Source: Streptomyces lasiicapitis
GTDB taxonomy: Bacteria > Actinomycetota > Actinomycetes > Streptomycetales > Streptomycetaceae
Assembly (NCBI RefSeq): GCF_014646335.1
Contig: NZ_BMNG01000028.1
Span: forward strand, 1-64,000
Direction: 5' to 3'
Length of the DNA stretch: 64,000 nucleotides
The notes beneath the pieces are model-generated. The model was not told the DNA's origin. It did no database searches and was given only the letters and a program-made list of their open reading frames with translations. A program made the position numbers and the translations under genes. Below, piece by piece: positions 50,101 to 59,021 of the stretch; position 1 is the first letter of the stretch; every line of letters starts with the position of its first letter.

Positions 50101-51424
50101 GCGGGTCGCTCCGGAAGTGGTTCATCACGTACAGGCGCCGGAAGTTCTTGTCCTCCTGGAGGAGCGGAGCCCCCCACCTGCTGTAGCAGCTCCAGTCGGC
50201 GGTGCCGAGGCCCCGCCCCATCGACCAGTGGTTCTGCACGATCCAGGGCTGCTCGTACATGAACCCCAGCTTGTTCTTGCCGTTCCTCTTGTCCTCGGCT
50301 TTCCCGTCGCCGGTGAAGAGCAGCAGGCGCTTGCCCGAGTCGACCATGGACTTGACGGTCGGCCAGCCCTTCTCCTTCACGTTCTCGGCGTCGGGCCGGA
50401 AGACCATCTTGGCCGCGTCGGTGCCGGGGGCGAGGTCGTCACCGAGTTCCTCCTCCAACTGCTCCGCGGTCGTGTAGTCCTCAAGGAAGACGGTGACGAC
50501 CGCCTCCTTGTCCTCCTTCATATAGGCGACGATGTCCTCGAAGATCTTGGAGAACGTCACGGTGGAGCTCAACTCGCCGCCCAGGCAGCCGCCGTGACAC
50601 ATCCGCACGCGCCCGTTGGCGTAGTACCCGTCGAGCATCACCGACCGCACGCCGTCCCGGAGTTGGCGCGATACCGAGTGCGGCTGGTTGGGCATCGCGA
50701 TCGGCGGCGAGTCCTCCGAGTTGAAGAACGCGTTGTGCGTCGTCAGGAACGTCACGTCGTCGAGCTTCGGATCCGACGGCATCGGTGACTTCGGTGGGTT
50801 GATCGGCGTGATGTACCAGTCCTGCTTCTGCTCGTGCTTCTGCTCCTCGGGGTTCGGATCGCTGGAGTCCACCCAGAGCGGAGAGTCGTGGTCCTCCCCG
50901 CCCCACAATCTGCGCTCCGAACCCGGCTCGTGGATGCGGTACTGGTCACCCTTCTGGTGCCGGAATTCCCAGTCCGTCTGCGTGTTGTCGCAGGGTTCGA
51001 CTCCGAGCCGGTCGCCGCTCTGCTGGGCGAGGCACTGCCCGTCCCGGTCCGGGTTCTTGATCTTGTACGTGCCGTCGGCGTTCCGGGCGAACTCCCACTG
51101 CTGTTCGTCCTCGTTGCCCTTGGGGTGATGGGTGGCGACCGGGTTGTTGGTCGCCGACATGTGATAACCGCTGCGGGCGTTCTGGATGTAGAACTTCCCG
51201 TCCGTCGGCGGCCCCTCGTCCTCGCTCGCAGCGGCCTCCGTGCCCGCCGTCGCCGAGGCGGCCCCCGCCCCGCCGGTCGCCTTCGCCGCCGCCGGTGGCC
51301 GCGGCTTCTCGGGGCGGTCGGGTCTGGTGGGCCCCTCCGGGCCGTCCGCCGCGACCGCGGGGGTCGCGAGCAGGGCTAAGGCCAGTGCGGCGCACCAGGC
51401 AGCCGCCGTGCGTCTCTTACGCAC
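47189..51424 (-). CDS. secreted PI-PLC-like / GH18 chitinase / ricin-type fusion
   Basis: 1,411 residues from GTG at 51424 (GGGAG upstream). Signal peptide (RTAAAWCAALALALLATPAV). Residues about 70-195: ricin-like lectin (FYIQNARSGYHMSATN, QQWEFARNADGTYKIKN). Residues about 210-500: phosphatidylinositol-specific phospholipase C X-domain (DVTFLTTHNAFFNSEDSPP with the first catalytic His, LRDGVRSVMLDGYY, VRMCHGGC with the second). Residues about 570-1060: GH18 barrel (VVGYFTGWRTG, LISVGGWAETKNF, catalytic FDGVDIDYEYPSALP, MSYDLHGSW, LWELAGDY). Then a beta-sandwich and a second lectin-like domain (LTANGAREDIKVSGCSSSEA). Both catalytic sites look intact. Confidence 0.88.
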   Translation of the reverse strand: MRKRRTAAAWCAALALALLATPAVAADGPEGPTRPDRPEKPRPPAAAKATGGAGAASATAGTEAAASEDEGPPTDGKFYIQNARSGYHMSATNNPVATHHPKGNEDEQQWEFARNADGTYKIKNPDRDGQCLAQQSGDRLGVEPCDNTQTDWEFRHQKGDQYRIHEPGSERRLWGGEDHDSPLWVDSSDPNPEEQKHEQKQDWYITPINPPKSPMPSDPKLDDVTFLTTHNAFFNSEDSPPIAMPNQPHSVSRQLRDGVRSVMLDGYYANGRVRMCHGGCLGGELSSTVTFSKIFEDIVAYMKEDKEAVVTVFLEDYTTAEQLEEELGDDLAPGTDAAKMVFRPDAENVKEKGWPTVKSMVDSGKRLLLFTGDGKAEDKRNGKNKLGFMYEQPWIVQNHWSMGRGLGTADWSCYSRWGAPLLQEDKNFRRLYVMNHFRSDPLKQTYMTDNAKLQNRAENFCAPAARKKPNFLAIDGYKDGDPMAAVNALNKYTYHGDTPGMGGTPETPPSTGSAGDPVDNATDDRSAKPSTSGPHDRCRPEGLAATKGVGTPYCKVYGDDGREWLGGNGHDKRVVGYFTGWRTGAKGDPRYLAKNIPWSKVSHVNYAFASVDGGDRISVGDTDDPKNPATGMTWPGVRGAEMDDSLPYKGHFNLLNRYKKKHPQVKTLISVGGWAETKNFYTMATNADGSVNQAGIDTFADSVTGFLDRYGFDGVDIDYEYPSALPDSGNPADWELSNSRRKGLQAGYNALMKTLREKLDRAGADKDRYYLLTSAGSASGYLVRGYDAGQALQYQDFVNVMSYDLHGSWNKYVGPQAPLYDDGKDAELAAANVYGEKEFDKTGYFNVDWSYRYYRGALPPGRINLGVPYYTRGWQNVSGGRDGLWGTSSLPDQGACQPGTGEKGDCGHGAEGIDNVWHDLGTRGEEVASGSNPLWHTRNLQDGITPGYLPSYVDTDKESGKLKGTYTEKYDDTLKASWLWNAEKKVFLSTENDASIDAKAQYVKDNGIGGVMLWELAGDYTKRANGEYGMGYDVTSRLDGALHGSGGYKTERAGDTPLPDEVVDVSAEFVDYPTAEGDLWPIQPKLRITNNTERTLGTGTEISFDLPTSTSPLLKDEAGTELKDAVKPGRSGPNVGGLKADFHRVTLKLGFCEAIAPGKSHEIGLKYYLPVTGPANITVSTGDHTYGSVQDDRKGVRTVEPDTGGAGECKAPEWQRGTPHGKTVGRTFAAWDKGDKGWQFEYQGNLMDHHPGENRAHLVEPQDGNPNQLWTPRSAGNGWYTIQNAGKCLTANGAREDIKVSGCSSSEAQRWHFIPIDPATGSEGSPSTPAHGKLFTLRSAGGKDVEAAFGATTPNTHLWSGNTADPATGAYVSWKGSYWAASWYTTVEPGTSERDSQGKEVFPWRKLGRVS

Positions 51425-51700
51425 AGGGACGCTCCCTTCTTCTTGCCGGTCTTCTTGCCGATTCCGGGCGCGGACGCGCCCGCGGTGAAGACTGCTGGAG
51501 AGCGATCCTTGATAGATCAACGTCTTATGAACGTCGCGGGCCAACGCCCGTCGGGGGGACGCCGGCTTCGACGGCCAGGGCCACGATGGTCAGCGCGCCG
51601 TTGGAGCGTTCGGGGCGGCCCGCCAGGATGCGGTCCCTGGCCGCTCGGATCCGGGCATGGTTCGTCTGCTGCTCGAGTATCGCCTTTGAGGAGCGCAGCA

Positions 51701-53049
51701 CTAGGAGGACTCCGTTAGGTCTTCCCGTAAGTGCTGATCAAGAGCATGTTGGTGGTGTGGACGCGCATGAAGTGAGCCGTATGCGGGCGGCGTTGGGGTT
51801 CTTTGTGGCCGATGTGTTCGCCTCGGTGCCGCTCAGGCGATGGCTTCTCGGCTGGCGGATGGCAACGAGCAGAACCTGCAGCGGTTTGTGAACCAGTCAA
51901 CGTGGGATCCGGTGCCGGTGCGGCGGCGTGTTGCCGAGCGCCTGACACCGCTGGTCAACCCGGACGCCCTCGTGATCGATGATGTGTCCTTTCCCAAGGA
52001 CGGCCGCATGTCGCCAGGGGTCGCTCCGCAGTACTGCGGAGCGCTGGGCAAGCAAGCGAACTGCCAGGTCGCCGTGAGTGTGCACGCCGTCAGCGACACC
52101 GCCTCGGTTCCGTTGCAGTGGCGGCTGTTCCTGCCTAAGGAGTGGGACCAGGATGTCCGGCGGCGCCGAGCCGCCGGGGTGCCGGACGAAGCAAGGCACC
52201 GGGAGAAGTGGCGGCTGGCGCTGGACATTCTGGACGAGCTGGCTGAGTGGGGCCTGGCGGACCGGCCCGTGGTAGCGGATGCCGGTTACGGCCAGAACCA
52301 CATGCTGCGGGCCGAGTTACGCGCCCGTGGCCTTCACTACGTGACTGCCGTGCGCGGGGACATCAGCGCGCACGGCGCCGCGGCCGTGCCCCACACACCG
52401 CAGCGGGCCGGGCTCAGGGGAGCGCCGGGCCTGCCCCGCTACCGCGAACCGGCCCGCTCCGTGAAAGAGCTGGTCATGGCCGCGGGACGGCGCTCGCTGC
52501 GGCGGTGCACCTGGCGCCAGGGCAGCCGTGGCGACATGACCAGACGTTTCATCGTCATGCGCGTCCGGCCGGCCGGCGTCGCCGCTCGTAGAGCGGCCCG
52601 TGAACGGGCCGGCGGGCGCACCGCCTGGGACGGAACAGTGCCGGCCGAAACCCTCCTCGCCGAATGGCCGCCCCACCAGCCACAACCCACCAACTACTGG
52701 TTCACCAACCTGCCCGCTGACACGGGCCTGCGCCGCCTGGTGAGCCTTGCCAAGATCCGCTGGCGCATCGAGCACGACTACCGCGAACTCAAACACGGCC
52801 TGGGCCTGGACCACTTCGAAGGCCGTTCCTGGAACGGCTGGCACCACCACGTCACCCTGGTGAGCGCCGCCCACGCCTTCCTCACCGAACAGCGCCTGTC
52901 CCCAAAAGCCCCGGGCCCAGCCTCACCCTCTACCAGATCCTCGACGCCCTCCAGGACACCCTGAGGTGCTGGACCGGCACCTGCACCACCTGCCAACAGC
53001 CACTACCCAGAACACTCAGATCAAGACCGGCCTAACGGAGTCCTACTAG
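51701..53049 (+). mobile_element. degenerate IS701-family element
   Basis: Ends GGACTCCGTTAGG (51708) and CCTAACGGAGTCC (53031-53043), flanked on both sides by ACTAGG, a likely target duplication. The transposase frame starts near 51781 (MRAALGFFVADVFASVPLR), loses about 25 codons and shifts frame, and resumes at 51840 (MASRLADGNEQNLQRFVNQS). Asp residues occur in LVIDDVSFPKDG and VVADAGYGQNHML and the Glu in IEHDYRELKHGLGLDHFEGR. The C-terminus is frame-shifted. Probably inactive. Confidence 0.85.
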
Positions 53050-53115
53050 GGCCCCAAGCCCGGCTCAAGAACCCTGCCCCAGGGGCCACTCGCCGGGCGG
53101 TCCGCGGTGTGTTGT

Positions 53116-53646
53116 TCACGGGTTTGGCCGGATGCTCAGGTGCGTGAAAGCGATGGTCCGCCGGATGCCGCCGGCGAGCACACAGTCGGTCGGGAGGCTC
53201 GCGGGCACCGTCTGGATGACCTTCTCGGCAACCGATCCCTTGCCGCGTCCGCTGACCACCACACCCTGGAGTTTGGCGGTATTGAGACCCAAGATCCGTA
53301 GAGAGGTGCCGGATTCGTAGGCGATGACCGCCTTGCTGCCGTCCGCGTAATGCAGGGTTTCCCTTGCTTTGTTTGACGCAAAGAGCAGGCATGTGGCCTG
53401 GGTGGTGCCCTTGGTGCGGTACTTGGCCGTGATGCTGCGGCCTGAAGCATCTGTGCAGCGGTAGACGCCGTCGACGGTGACGGTCGTGGTCTCGGAGGAG
53501 AGACCGAGCCCTGATCCGTAGGTAATGTCCTCCTGCCCGGTGCAGTTCTGAGCGGTGTGGGCCTGTGCTGTCGGCGCCCATCCGACACTCGCCGTGGTCA
53601 GGGCGAGGGAGAACAGAGCGATCCCGATGCCACGCTTACCGATCAT
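53116..53646 (-). CDS. small secreted protein
   Basis: 176 residues from ATG at 53646 with AAGGAG upstream. Signal peptide (KRGIGIALFSLALTTASVGW then APTAQAHT). Mature part has Cys in AQNCTGQED, YRCTDASG, ATCLLFAS and TDCVLAGG, possibly two disulphides, and strand-rich text (SSETTTVTVDGVYRCTDASG, GVVVSGRGKGSVAEKVIQTV). No family recognised. It lies inside the stretch bracketed by IS701 ends and is divergent from the type III PKS gene. Confidence 0.75.
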   Translation of the reverse strand: MIGKRGIGIALFSLALTTASVGWAPTAQAHTAQNCTGQEDITYGSGLGLSSETTTVTVDGVYRCTDASGRSITAKYRTKGTTQATCLLFASNKARETLHYADGSKAVIAYESGTSLRILGLNTAKLQGVVVSGRGKGSVAEKVIQTVPASLPTDCVLAGGIRRTIAFTHLSIRPNP

Positions 53647-53897
53647 TGGTTCTCCTTGGCTGCCCGTGCGTGCGCCGGCCATCGGCGCGGTTGCCCGGCG
53701 ACTTGGCTACCCCCGGCATCTGCGGTTCTACCTTCTTCCCCAGGCGGACCGAAGCACCGCCGCGCCTTCGCGCCGCACCATGCGCCCTCTTACGCCCGCC
53801 TGCACGCCCTGCCGGACCGCGACGTGCCCATGTCACCGTGGGCTGCCCGGTGCCGAGCGGACACGCCCGCGAGGAGGGGCCGGCAGAGGGAGGGACC

Positions 53898-54977
53898 GTG
53901 AGCGACACGAGCCCGGCAGTTCCCCGCGTGGCCTCCGTCGCGGTGTCCGCACCGCCGTACCGGCACCGTCAGCGAGACATCGCCGCCGTGTTCGCCGGGG
54001 CGTTCCTCGCCGCCGATGCGGTCTCACGCCGCCGTTTCACCGCCATCGCCGCGCATACGGGCATCGAGTACCGCAACCTTTCCCTGCCCCTGACCGAGTA
54101 CCCTCAGCCGCGCACCTTCACCGAGTACAACGAGATCTGGGTCCGTACCGCACGTCAGGTCGGGCGGGAGGCGCTCACCCGGGCCCTCGAAGCGGCGAAC
54201 GTACGGCCAGACGAAGTCGGGGCCATCGTCACGACGACCACCACTGGAGTCTCCGTCCCGTCGTTCGACGCCGAACTCATCCAGGGGGTCGGCCTGCCAC
54301 GTCATGTGGCCCGCATGCCGATGCTCGGCCTGGGCTGCGCGGGAGGCGCCGCCGGCCTGTCGAGGGTGTACGACTATTTGAGGGGCCGTCCGGACCAGGT
54401 CGCCGTCCTGGTCTCCGTCGAACTGTGCTCGCTGAATTTCCAGTGCGCGGACACATCAGTCGCCAACCTCGTCGCGACCAGCCTGTTCGGCGATGCCGGG
54501 GCCGCCGCCGTGGTCCTCGGCGCCCACCGGGCCCAGGAGGCCTCCGGCCCCGCGCTGGTGGCCACCCGTAGTCGCCTGCACCCGGAGACCGAGCACCTCA
54601 TGGGCATGCGCGTGGGTACCAACGGTTTCGTCGTGTTCCTCTCCCCGGACGTCCCCGACTTCGTCGGGAAGCACCTGACCGGCGAGATCGACGGTTTCCT
54701 CGCCGGCCATGGCCTGACCACGAAGGACATCACCGCCTGGATCTGCCACCCCGGCGGCCCGAAGGTCATCCAGGTCCTCGACCGCTGCCTCGGTCTGCCA
54801 CCCGGCGCACTCGCCCATACCCGGGCCTCCCTGGCCGAGCACGGCAACATCTCCTCCGCATCCGTGCTCGACGTCCTCCACAAGACCATGGCGGCCCCAC
54901 CGGCCCCGGGGTCCCACGGCCTGCTCCTCGCCCTCGGCCCAGGCTTCACCAGTGAACTGATACTTCTCAACTGGTGA
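53898..54977 (+). CDS. type III polyketide synthase
   Basis: 359 residues from GTG at 53898 (GAGGGAGGGA upstream). Chalcone synthase-like fold. The catalytic triad is visible: Cys in LGLGCAGGAAGLSR, His in WICHPGGPKVIQVL, Asn in EHGNISSASVLDVL. The N-terminal Q-rich motif PYRHRQRDIAAVF and the closing GLLLALGPGFTSELILLNW agree. Bacterial members (RppA, Gcs, PhlD types) make small aromatic polyketides or pyrones from malonyl-CoA with a chosen starter. No cyclase, P450 or methyltransferase adjoins it, so the direct product may be a pyrone or resorcinol. It lies on a segment bracketed by IS701 ends. Confidence 0.93.
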   Translation: MSDTSPAVPRVASVAVSAPPYRHRQRDIAAVFAGAFLAADAVSRRRFTAIAAHTGIEYRNLSLPLTEYPQPRTFTEYNEIWVRTARQVGREALTRALEAANVRPDEVGAIVTTTTTGVSVPSFDAELIQGVGLPRHVARMPMLGLGCAGGAAGLSRVYDYLRGRPDQVAVLVSVELCSLNFQCADTSVANLVATSLFGDAGAAAVVLGAHRAQEASGPALVATRSRLHPETEHLMGMRVGTNGFVVFLSPDVPDFVGKHLTGEIDGFLAGHGLTTKDITAWICHPGGPKVIQVLDRCLGLPPGALAHTRASLAEHGNISSASVLDVLHKTMAAPPAPGSHGLLLALGPGFTSELILLNW

Positions 54978-55303
54978 ACGCGGCCTCTGCGGTACTGCAC
55001 ACCCAGAGCATGCAACAAGCCCCTGCCATCATGATGTGGTGGGCGCCAACTGGCGCATGACCTCGCTGTAACCATCGGCCGGGTGCAGCACCCATCAATG
55101 CCCGCTCGCCAACCGCGAACGGCAGGGGTGAACCGCTCCGAGCCCGCTTCGTGTCGCTGTGACCTTTGCCAACGAAGTTTGTCGCCCCAGGTCAGCCACA
55201 CCTCAACGACTCTCTTCGTTGTGTGCCGAGCCACGATAGTTGGCACCTGGCCACGCTGGTTGGCACCGCCCTCGCTCATCTGTGCCAAGATTCGAGGGTG
55301 GAG
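54978..55303. other. non-coding stretch with left inverted repeat
   Basis: No gene seen. Contains the left copy of the inverted repeat (55221-55247) described separately and a second GGTTGGCACC near 55256. Confidence 0.4.
55221..55247. repeat. inverted repeat flanking the phosphotransferase remnant, left
   Basis: GTGTGCCGAGCCACGATAGT then TGGCACC. The complement of the right copy (56087-56113) agrees in 25 of 27 positions, and partial similarity continues inward for about 15 bases (CTGGTT). Such paired ends resemble terminal repeats of a non-autonomous transposable unit. Confidence 0.8.
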
Positions 55304-55982
55304 ATGACCGACGTCAGGCGTGCGATCGCGGCTGCGACTTCGGTCGCCGCATCGCTCGACCTGCCGGCCGTACACGCGCGATGGCTTCGCAGTGACGCTG
55401 TGGACCTACTACGAGCCCGTGGTACCTCACACCTCGCCAGTCGACTACGCCAAGGCGCTGGAGCAGTTGCATACGGGCATGCGCAAGGTCGATGTGCCGA
55501 GCCCGAGGTTCACGGACCGGATCACGGAGGCGGAAGAAGTTGTCGCCGACCCGGATCGCTCGCCGGAGCTCGCCGACGCAGACCGCGTTTTCCTCAGCAG
55601 CAGGCTGGCAAGCCTGCGACGGGCGATCGACGACCGCGGCGCCGTGGAGCAGCTGCTCCACGGCGAGCCGCATCCAGGCAATGTGCTCAGCACGAAGAAC
55701 GGCCTGTTGTTCATCGACCTTGAGACGTGCTGTCGCGGCCCCGTCGAGTTCGATCTCGCCCATGTTCCCGAGGCGGTCTGCGAGCACTACCCGAACGTCG
55801 ACCAAGGGCTGCTGGACGAGTGCCGACAGCTCGTCCTCGCGATGGTCGCCGCGTGGCGTTGGGGGCTTGGCGACCAGTTTCCGAACGCGAGGCGATTCGG
55901 GGAAGAATTCCTGCGCGCACTGCACGACGGTCCGCCTTGGCCGACACTCGACACGATGAACAAGCGACTGGGCGGCCTGTAG
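55304..55982 (+). pseudogene. aminoglycoside phosphotransferase-type gene, internally deleted
   Basis: The start at 55304 gives MTDVRRAIAAATSVAASLDL, the usual N-terminus of this phosphotransferase group. The frame then changes near 55370-55390, and about 60 residues (the nucleotide-binding lobe) are missing. From YTRDGFAVTLWTYYEPVVPH the 3' part is intact: LLHGEPHPGNVLSTKNGLLF carries the catalytic Brenner motif HGxxHPGN and FIDLETCCRGPVEFDLAHVP the metal-binding Asp. Without the N-lobe it should be inactive. It lies between matching inverted repeats. Confidence 0.75.
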
Positions 55983-56435
55983 AAATCGCCGAAGGTCACG
56001 TGAAAGCGGCAGGAACCAAGCGACGAGACTGTCGCCGTTGCAACCCCATGCGCGCCGGCCTCGCTGCCGCGCTGAACCAGGGCGCCGGTGCCAACAATCG
56101 TGGCCCGGCACACGTTGTCAAACAACAGGGCCTGACAACTCGGCGAATCCGGCGGGCTGCGCCAGACGTGGGCGTGCTCCATGCGCAGCCCAGCGACGCA
56201 GCCACGCGCAGGTACTGCCAATACATGGGATCGTCATGCTGCCGCAGCGAATACGGCACCCCAGCCCCGCGCGCCTCCCTGAGAGGTAACAGTCCACCAG
56301 GACATCAGGCTCCAGGAGCCTTGAGGGATAAACGTCGCACCACCTCCTCACCTGCGGGGACAACGTGAGCCCCTCCGAAGGGGTTCGACAGCAACGGTCG
56401 CTGTTCCGTGGAATCCAGTCACGCGACCCATCGGA
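55983..56435. other. region with right inverted repeat and no gene
   Basis: No intact gene. Holds the right inverted repeat (56087-56113). The remaining sequence to 56435 has no coding character that could be assigned. Confidence 0.4.
56087..56113. repeat. inverted repeat flanking the phosphotransferase remnant, right
   Basis: GGTGCCAACAATCGTGGCCC then GGCACAC; partner of 55221-55247 in inverted orientation, 25 of 27 matching. Confidence 0.8.
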
Positions 56436-56471
56436 CAGCACTTACGGGAAGACCTAACGGAGTCCTACTAG
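56436..56471 (-). mobile_element. isolated inverted IS701 left end
   Basis: The 36 bases are the reverse complement of the IS701 left end at 51701-51736 with one mismatch, including ACCTAACGGAGTCCTACTAG. No transposase sequence follows. Together the two left ends point away from each other and enclose 51.7-56.5 kb. Confidence 0.85.
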
Positions 56472-56688
56472 TCGAGCTCGCTGACGCTGGAGGCGGTGGC
56501 GGTTAGTGCACCGGGCGGTTTCTGGCCTGCTGTGTTGCGGATTTGTTGAGAGGTCGGGGGAGCGGTTCCAGCGGGGAGGTTGGAGTGTGTGAGCTGGGGT
56601 CATGTGTTGCGTGCTGAGCGTGGCCGGGGGCGGTGCAGGCAGTTCCAGCGAGTGAAGGCCCACGGGAGTCCGGCGCCCCGGCCGGCGG
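56472..56688. other. non-coding region
   Basis: No gene seen between the IS701 end and the stop of the MBL-fold gene. Confidence 0.4.
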
Positions 56689-57729
56689 TCAGAACTCCAC
56701 GGTGACAAAGCCGTCCTCGTCGGCCGGTGCGGGGGCCAGCACGCGGTAGTCGAACTCCTGCTTCAGGTCGGCGAGGTCCCAGTTCGCCGCCCGATCCCGG
56801 TAGTTGAAGACGAGGTCCTTGCTCGCCCCGCCGTTCTTGAGGATCCGGGCGATGGCGATGTCGTCCGGATGGCCGTGGATCTTTCCGTTGGTGGAGATCA
56901 GGTAGCGCCCGCAGTCGAGGAGGCCGAGGAGCTCGTTCGAGACGTTCTTGGAGCTGCCGTGGTGGGCGACCTTCAGGGCGTCGATCCGCAGGCGCCCGCC
57001 CTCGTCCTCGGCGCGCGGCCGGATCGAGGCCACCAGGCGCGGGTCGTCCGCGTCGCCGGTGAAGACGATCCGGGTGCCCTCGAACTCGAACAGCAGGGCG
57101 ATGCTGGTCGGGTTCGTCGGGGACCTGTCCCGCTTGAACGGTGCGGCGGCCAGCTCGTCGACGTCGATCGCGCCGAAGTGCTCGATGCCGGGCGCCGCCT
57201 CCCTCTCCACGGGGTCCACGCCCGGGATCAGCCCTGCCTCCTGACACTTCGTCTTCCACGTGGGAATCAGCGACTCAAGGAGTCGGCGGTCCGGGGCGAG
57301 CACTTCCATCGTGGATCCGTCGTCGAACCAGGTCAGGGGATGGCCGACTTCGATGCTGCGGCCCTCGAAGGCCTTGTTCCAGGGGAGCTGCTGGGCGATG
57401 AGTTCGGTGGTGACCTTCTCTCCGTCCACCGCGCCGAAGATCTCGCGGTCGTGGAGGTGGTCGAAGCCGTTGAACCACACGTCGCCGAACTCGACCGTCC
57501 GGTCGGGGTCTTCGAGCAGCGCCAGTACGCCGAGGATGTGGTCCTGGTCGACGTGGGTCACCACGAGCACGTCGATCAGGCCGTCCAGCTCGGCGAGCAG
57601 GGGCTTGATCCGTCCGTACGTCCCGTGCCGTCCACCGTCGAAGAGGATCCTTCGGACGAAATCGTCGTCGCCGTACTCGAGGAGCAGGCAGTCGCCGTCC
57701 TCCGCGGGCAGCATCCTGAGCCGGATCAT
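56689..57729 (-). CDS. MBL-fold (ComEC-type) hydrolase
   Basis: 346 residues from ATG at 57729, which shares one base with the TGA of the upstream gene (TGATG). The metallo-beta-lactamase fold is shown by MLPAEDGDCLLLEYGDD, ILFDGGRHGTY, THVDQDHILGVLAL (H59-x-D61-x-D63-H64; the second ligand of HxHxDH is Asp), FTGDADDPRLV and the closing KVAHHGSSKNVS. This is the subgroup related to the ComEC C-terminal domain, hydrolases often seen in bacterial conflict loci. Substrate likely a nucleotide or nucleic acid, by family analogy. Last gene of the caspase operon. Confidence 0.88.
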   Translation of the reverse strand: MIRLRMLPAEDGDCLLLEYGDDDFVRRILFDGGRHGTYGRIKPLLAELDGLIDVLVVTHVDQDHILGVLALLEDPDRTVEFGDVWFNGFDHLHDREIFGAVDGEKVTTELIAQQLPWNKAFEGRSIEVGHPLTWFDDGSTMEVLAPDRRLLESLIPTWKTKCQEAGLIPGVDPVEREAAPGIEHFGAIDVDELAAAPFKRDRSPTNPTSIALLFEFEGTRIVFTGDADDPRLVASIRPRAEDEGGRLRIDALKVAHHGSSKNVSNELLGLLDCGRYLISTNGKIHGHPDDIAIARILKNGGASKDLVFNYRDRAANWDLADLKQEFDYRVLAPAPADEDGFVTVEF

Positions 57730-59021
57730 CACGCACTCCCTTGCCTCAGGTCGAGAATCAGGAACGGCTGGCGCATGTCGGTCAGCCACGACAGGCGGCG
57801 TACCTCGTCGAGGCGGCGTACGCACTCGGGGTCGTCGGGGAAGGCGGAGAGCCCGTCGACGAGCCAGACGAGCCCGAGCGTGTAGAACGGGATGCCGCGG
57901 TCGCATGCCTCGATCAGCCCGTCCCGCGCCCGCCGCAGGTCCGGCGAGGCGCGGCGCAGCGCCCGTATCGCCCGCAGGATCGCCCCGTCGCTGATCCAGG
58001 GGAAGGAGTCGGCCAGCCGCTCCAGCCAGGGATCCCAGTAGGTCTCGCCCCTCGTGTGGTCGGTGCCGATGAGGACGTAGGCCCCGGCCGCCGCCGCGAG
58101 CGGGTTCTGGAACTTGGAGTAGAGCATCGCCTCGACATCGGTGAAGAGTTGGGCCGCCATGTCGAGGGCGCCCTGTGACATGTAGGCAAGACCCGCTCCG
58201 ATCGCCGGATCGCGGACGGCGATGGCGACGGCGCTGCCGGTCGGGCTCTGCCGCAGATTGACCAGGACCTCGACCTCGCTGCTGCCCCAGGGCAGGGGGA
58301 GGGTGACCAGGCGTACGGATCCCTCGGCCTCCACGACCAAGAACTGCCGATGACCGGGCGGATCGCCGACGACTCCGACGGGCCCGATCGGGCCGAAGCG
58401 GTAGAGCGGCGAGACCGCCTCCCCGCGCACGTCGGGCTCCGGGAGGACGAGAGGTTCGCCGCGGGCGATGTGCCGGGCGACCGGCTCGTCCGGCGGGTTG
58501 TCCCCGAGAGCCAGGATCGATGCGAAGGTGCAGCTCTCGGGCGAGGCGTCGCCGATCCAGCTTGCGAGCCCGGTCAGGTCCACATCGGTCTGGGGGGCGG
58601 CCCCGCGCGGCGTGGATGCGGGGGCGACCATGGACCGCGAGGCGACCGACGTGGCGAGCGGGACCTCGGCGGGGCTGTGGTAGACCCTGCCCGACTCGAT
58701 GTTGCCCATGAGGTACTGCCAGGAGTGCGTCTCGTACGGCGAATCCGTCATGGCGAAGTCCACCGGAGTCTCCTCGCCCTCCACCGCCACGGCGTCTTCC
58801 GTCAGCACCAGCCCCGACGGCAGGGTCGCCGACACGAGGTAGCGGCCGGGCGTCACGGCGTACGCCGTGGGGCGGGGATCGATCCCGCAGGGGATCAGGA
58901 TGTTGCGCCGGCTCTCGCCCCTGAGGTCGGCCGAGAGGATGTCACCGACGATCACCGCTTCGTTGGACTCACCTGTGGGGGAGCGGGAGAGGTGGAGCCT
59001 GATGGCGAGTGCGGTGCTCAT
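57729..59021 (-). CDS. conserved-type protein of unknown function in the caspase operon
   Basis: 430 residues from ATG at 59021, overlapping the caspase stop (ATGA). N-terminal 100 residues are beta-rich (ALAIRLHLSRSPTGESNEAV, GRYLVSATLPSGLVLTEDAV) and could form a C2-like or Ig-like sandwich. A middle part (YRFGPIGPVGVVGDPPGHRQ, TLPLPWGSSEVEVLVNLRQS) is also beta-rich. The C-terminal 170 residues are helical (YMSQGALDMAAQLFTDVEAM, AAAAGAYVLIGTDHTRGETY, LRRARDGLIEACDRGIPFYT). No catalytic motif was seen. Tight coupling to a protease and a hydrolase suggests an adaptor or sensor. Confidence 0.7.
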   Translation of the reverse strand: MSTALAIRLHLSRSPTGESNEAVIVGDILSADLRGESRRNILIPCGIDPRPTAYAVTPGRYLVSATLPSGLVLTEDAVAVEGEETPVDFAMTDSPYETHSWQYLMGNIESGRVYHSPAEVPLATSVASRSMVAPASTPRGAAPQTDVDLTGLASWIGDASPESCTFASILALGDNPPDEPVARHIARGEPLVLPEPDVRGEAVSPLYRFGPIGPVGVVGDPPGHRQFLVVEAEGSVRLVTLPLPWGSSEVEVLVNLRQSPTGSAVAIAVRDPAIGAGLAYMSQGALDMAAQLFTDVEAMLYSKFQNPLAAAAGAYVLIGTDHTRGETYWDPWLERLADSFPWISDGAILRAIRALRRASPDLRRARDGLIEACDRGIPFYTLGLVWLVDGLSAFPDDPECVRRLDEVRRLSWLTDMRQPFLILDLRQGSA

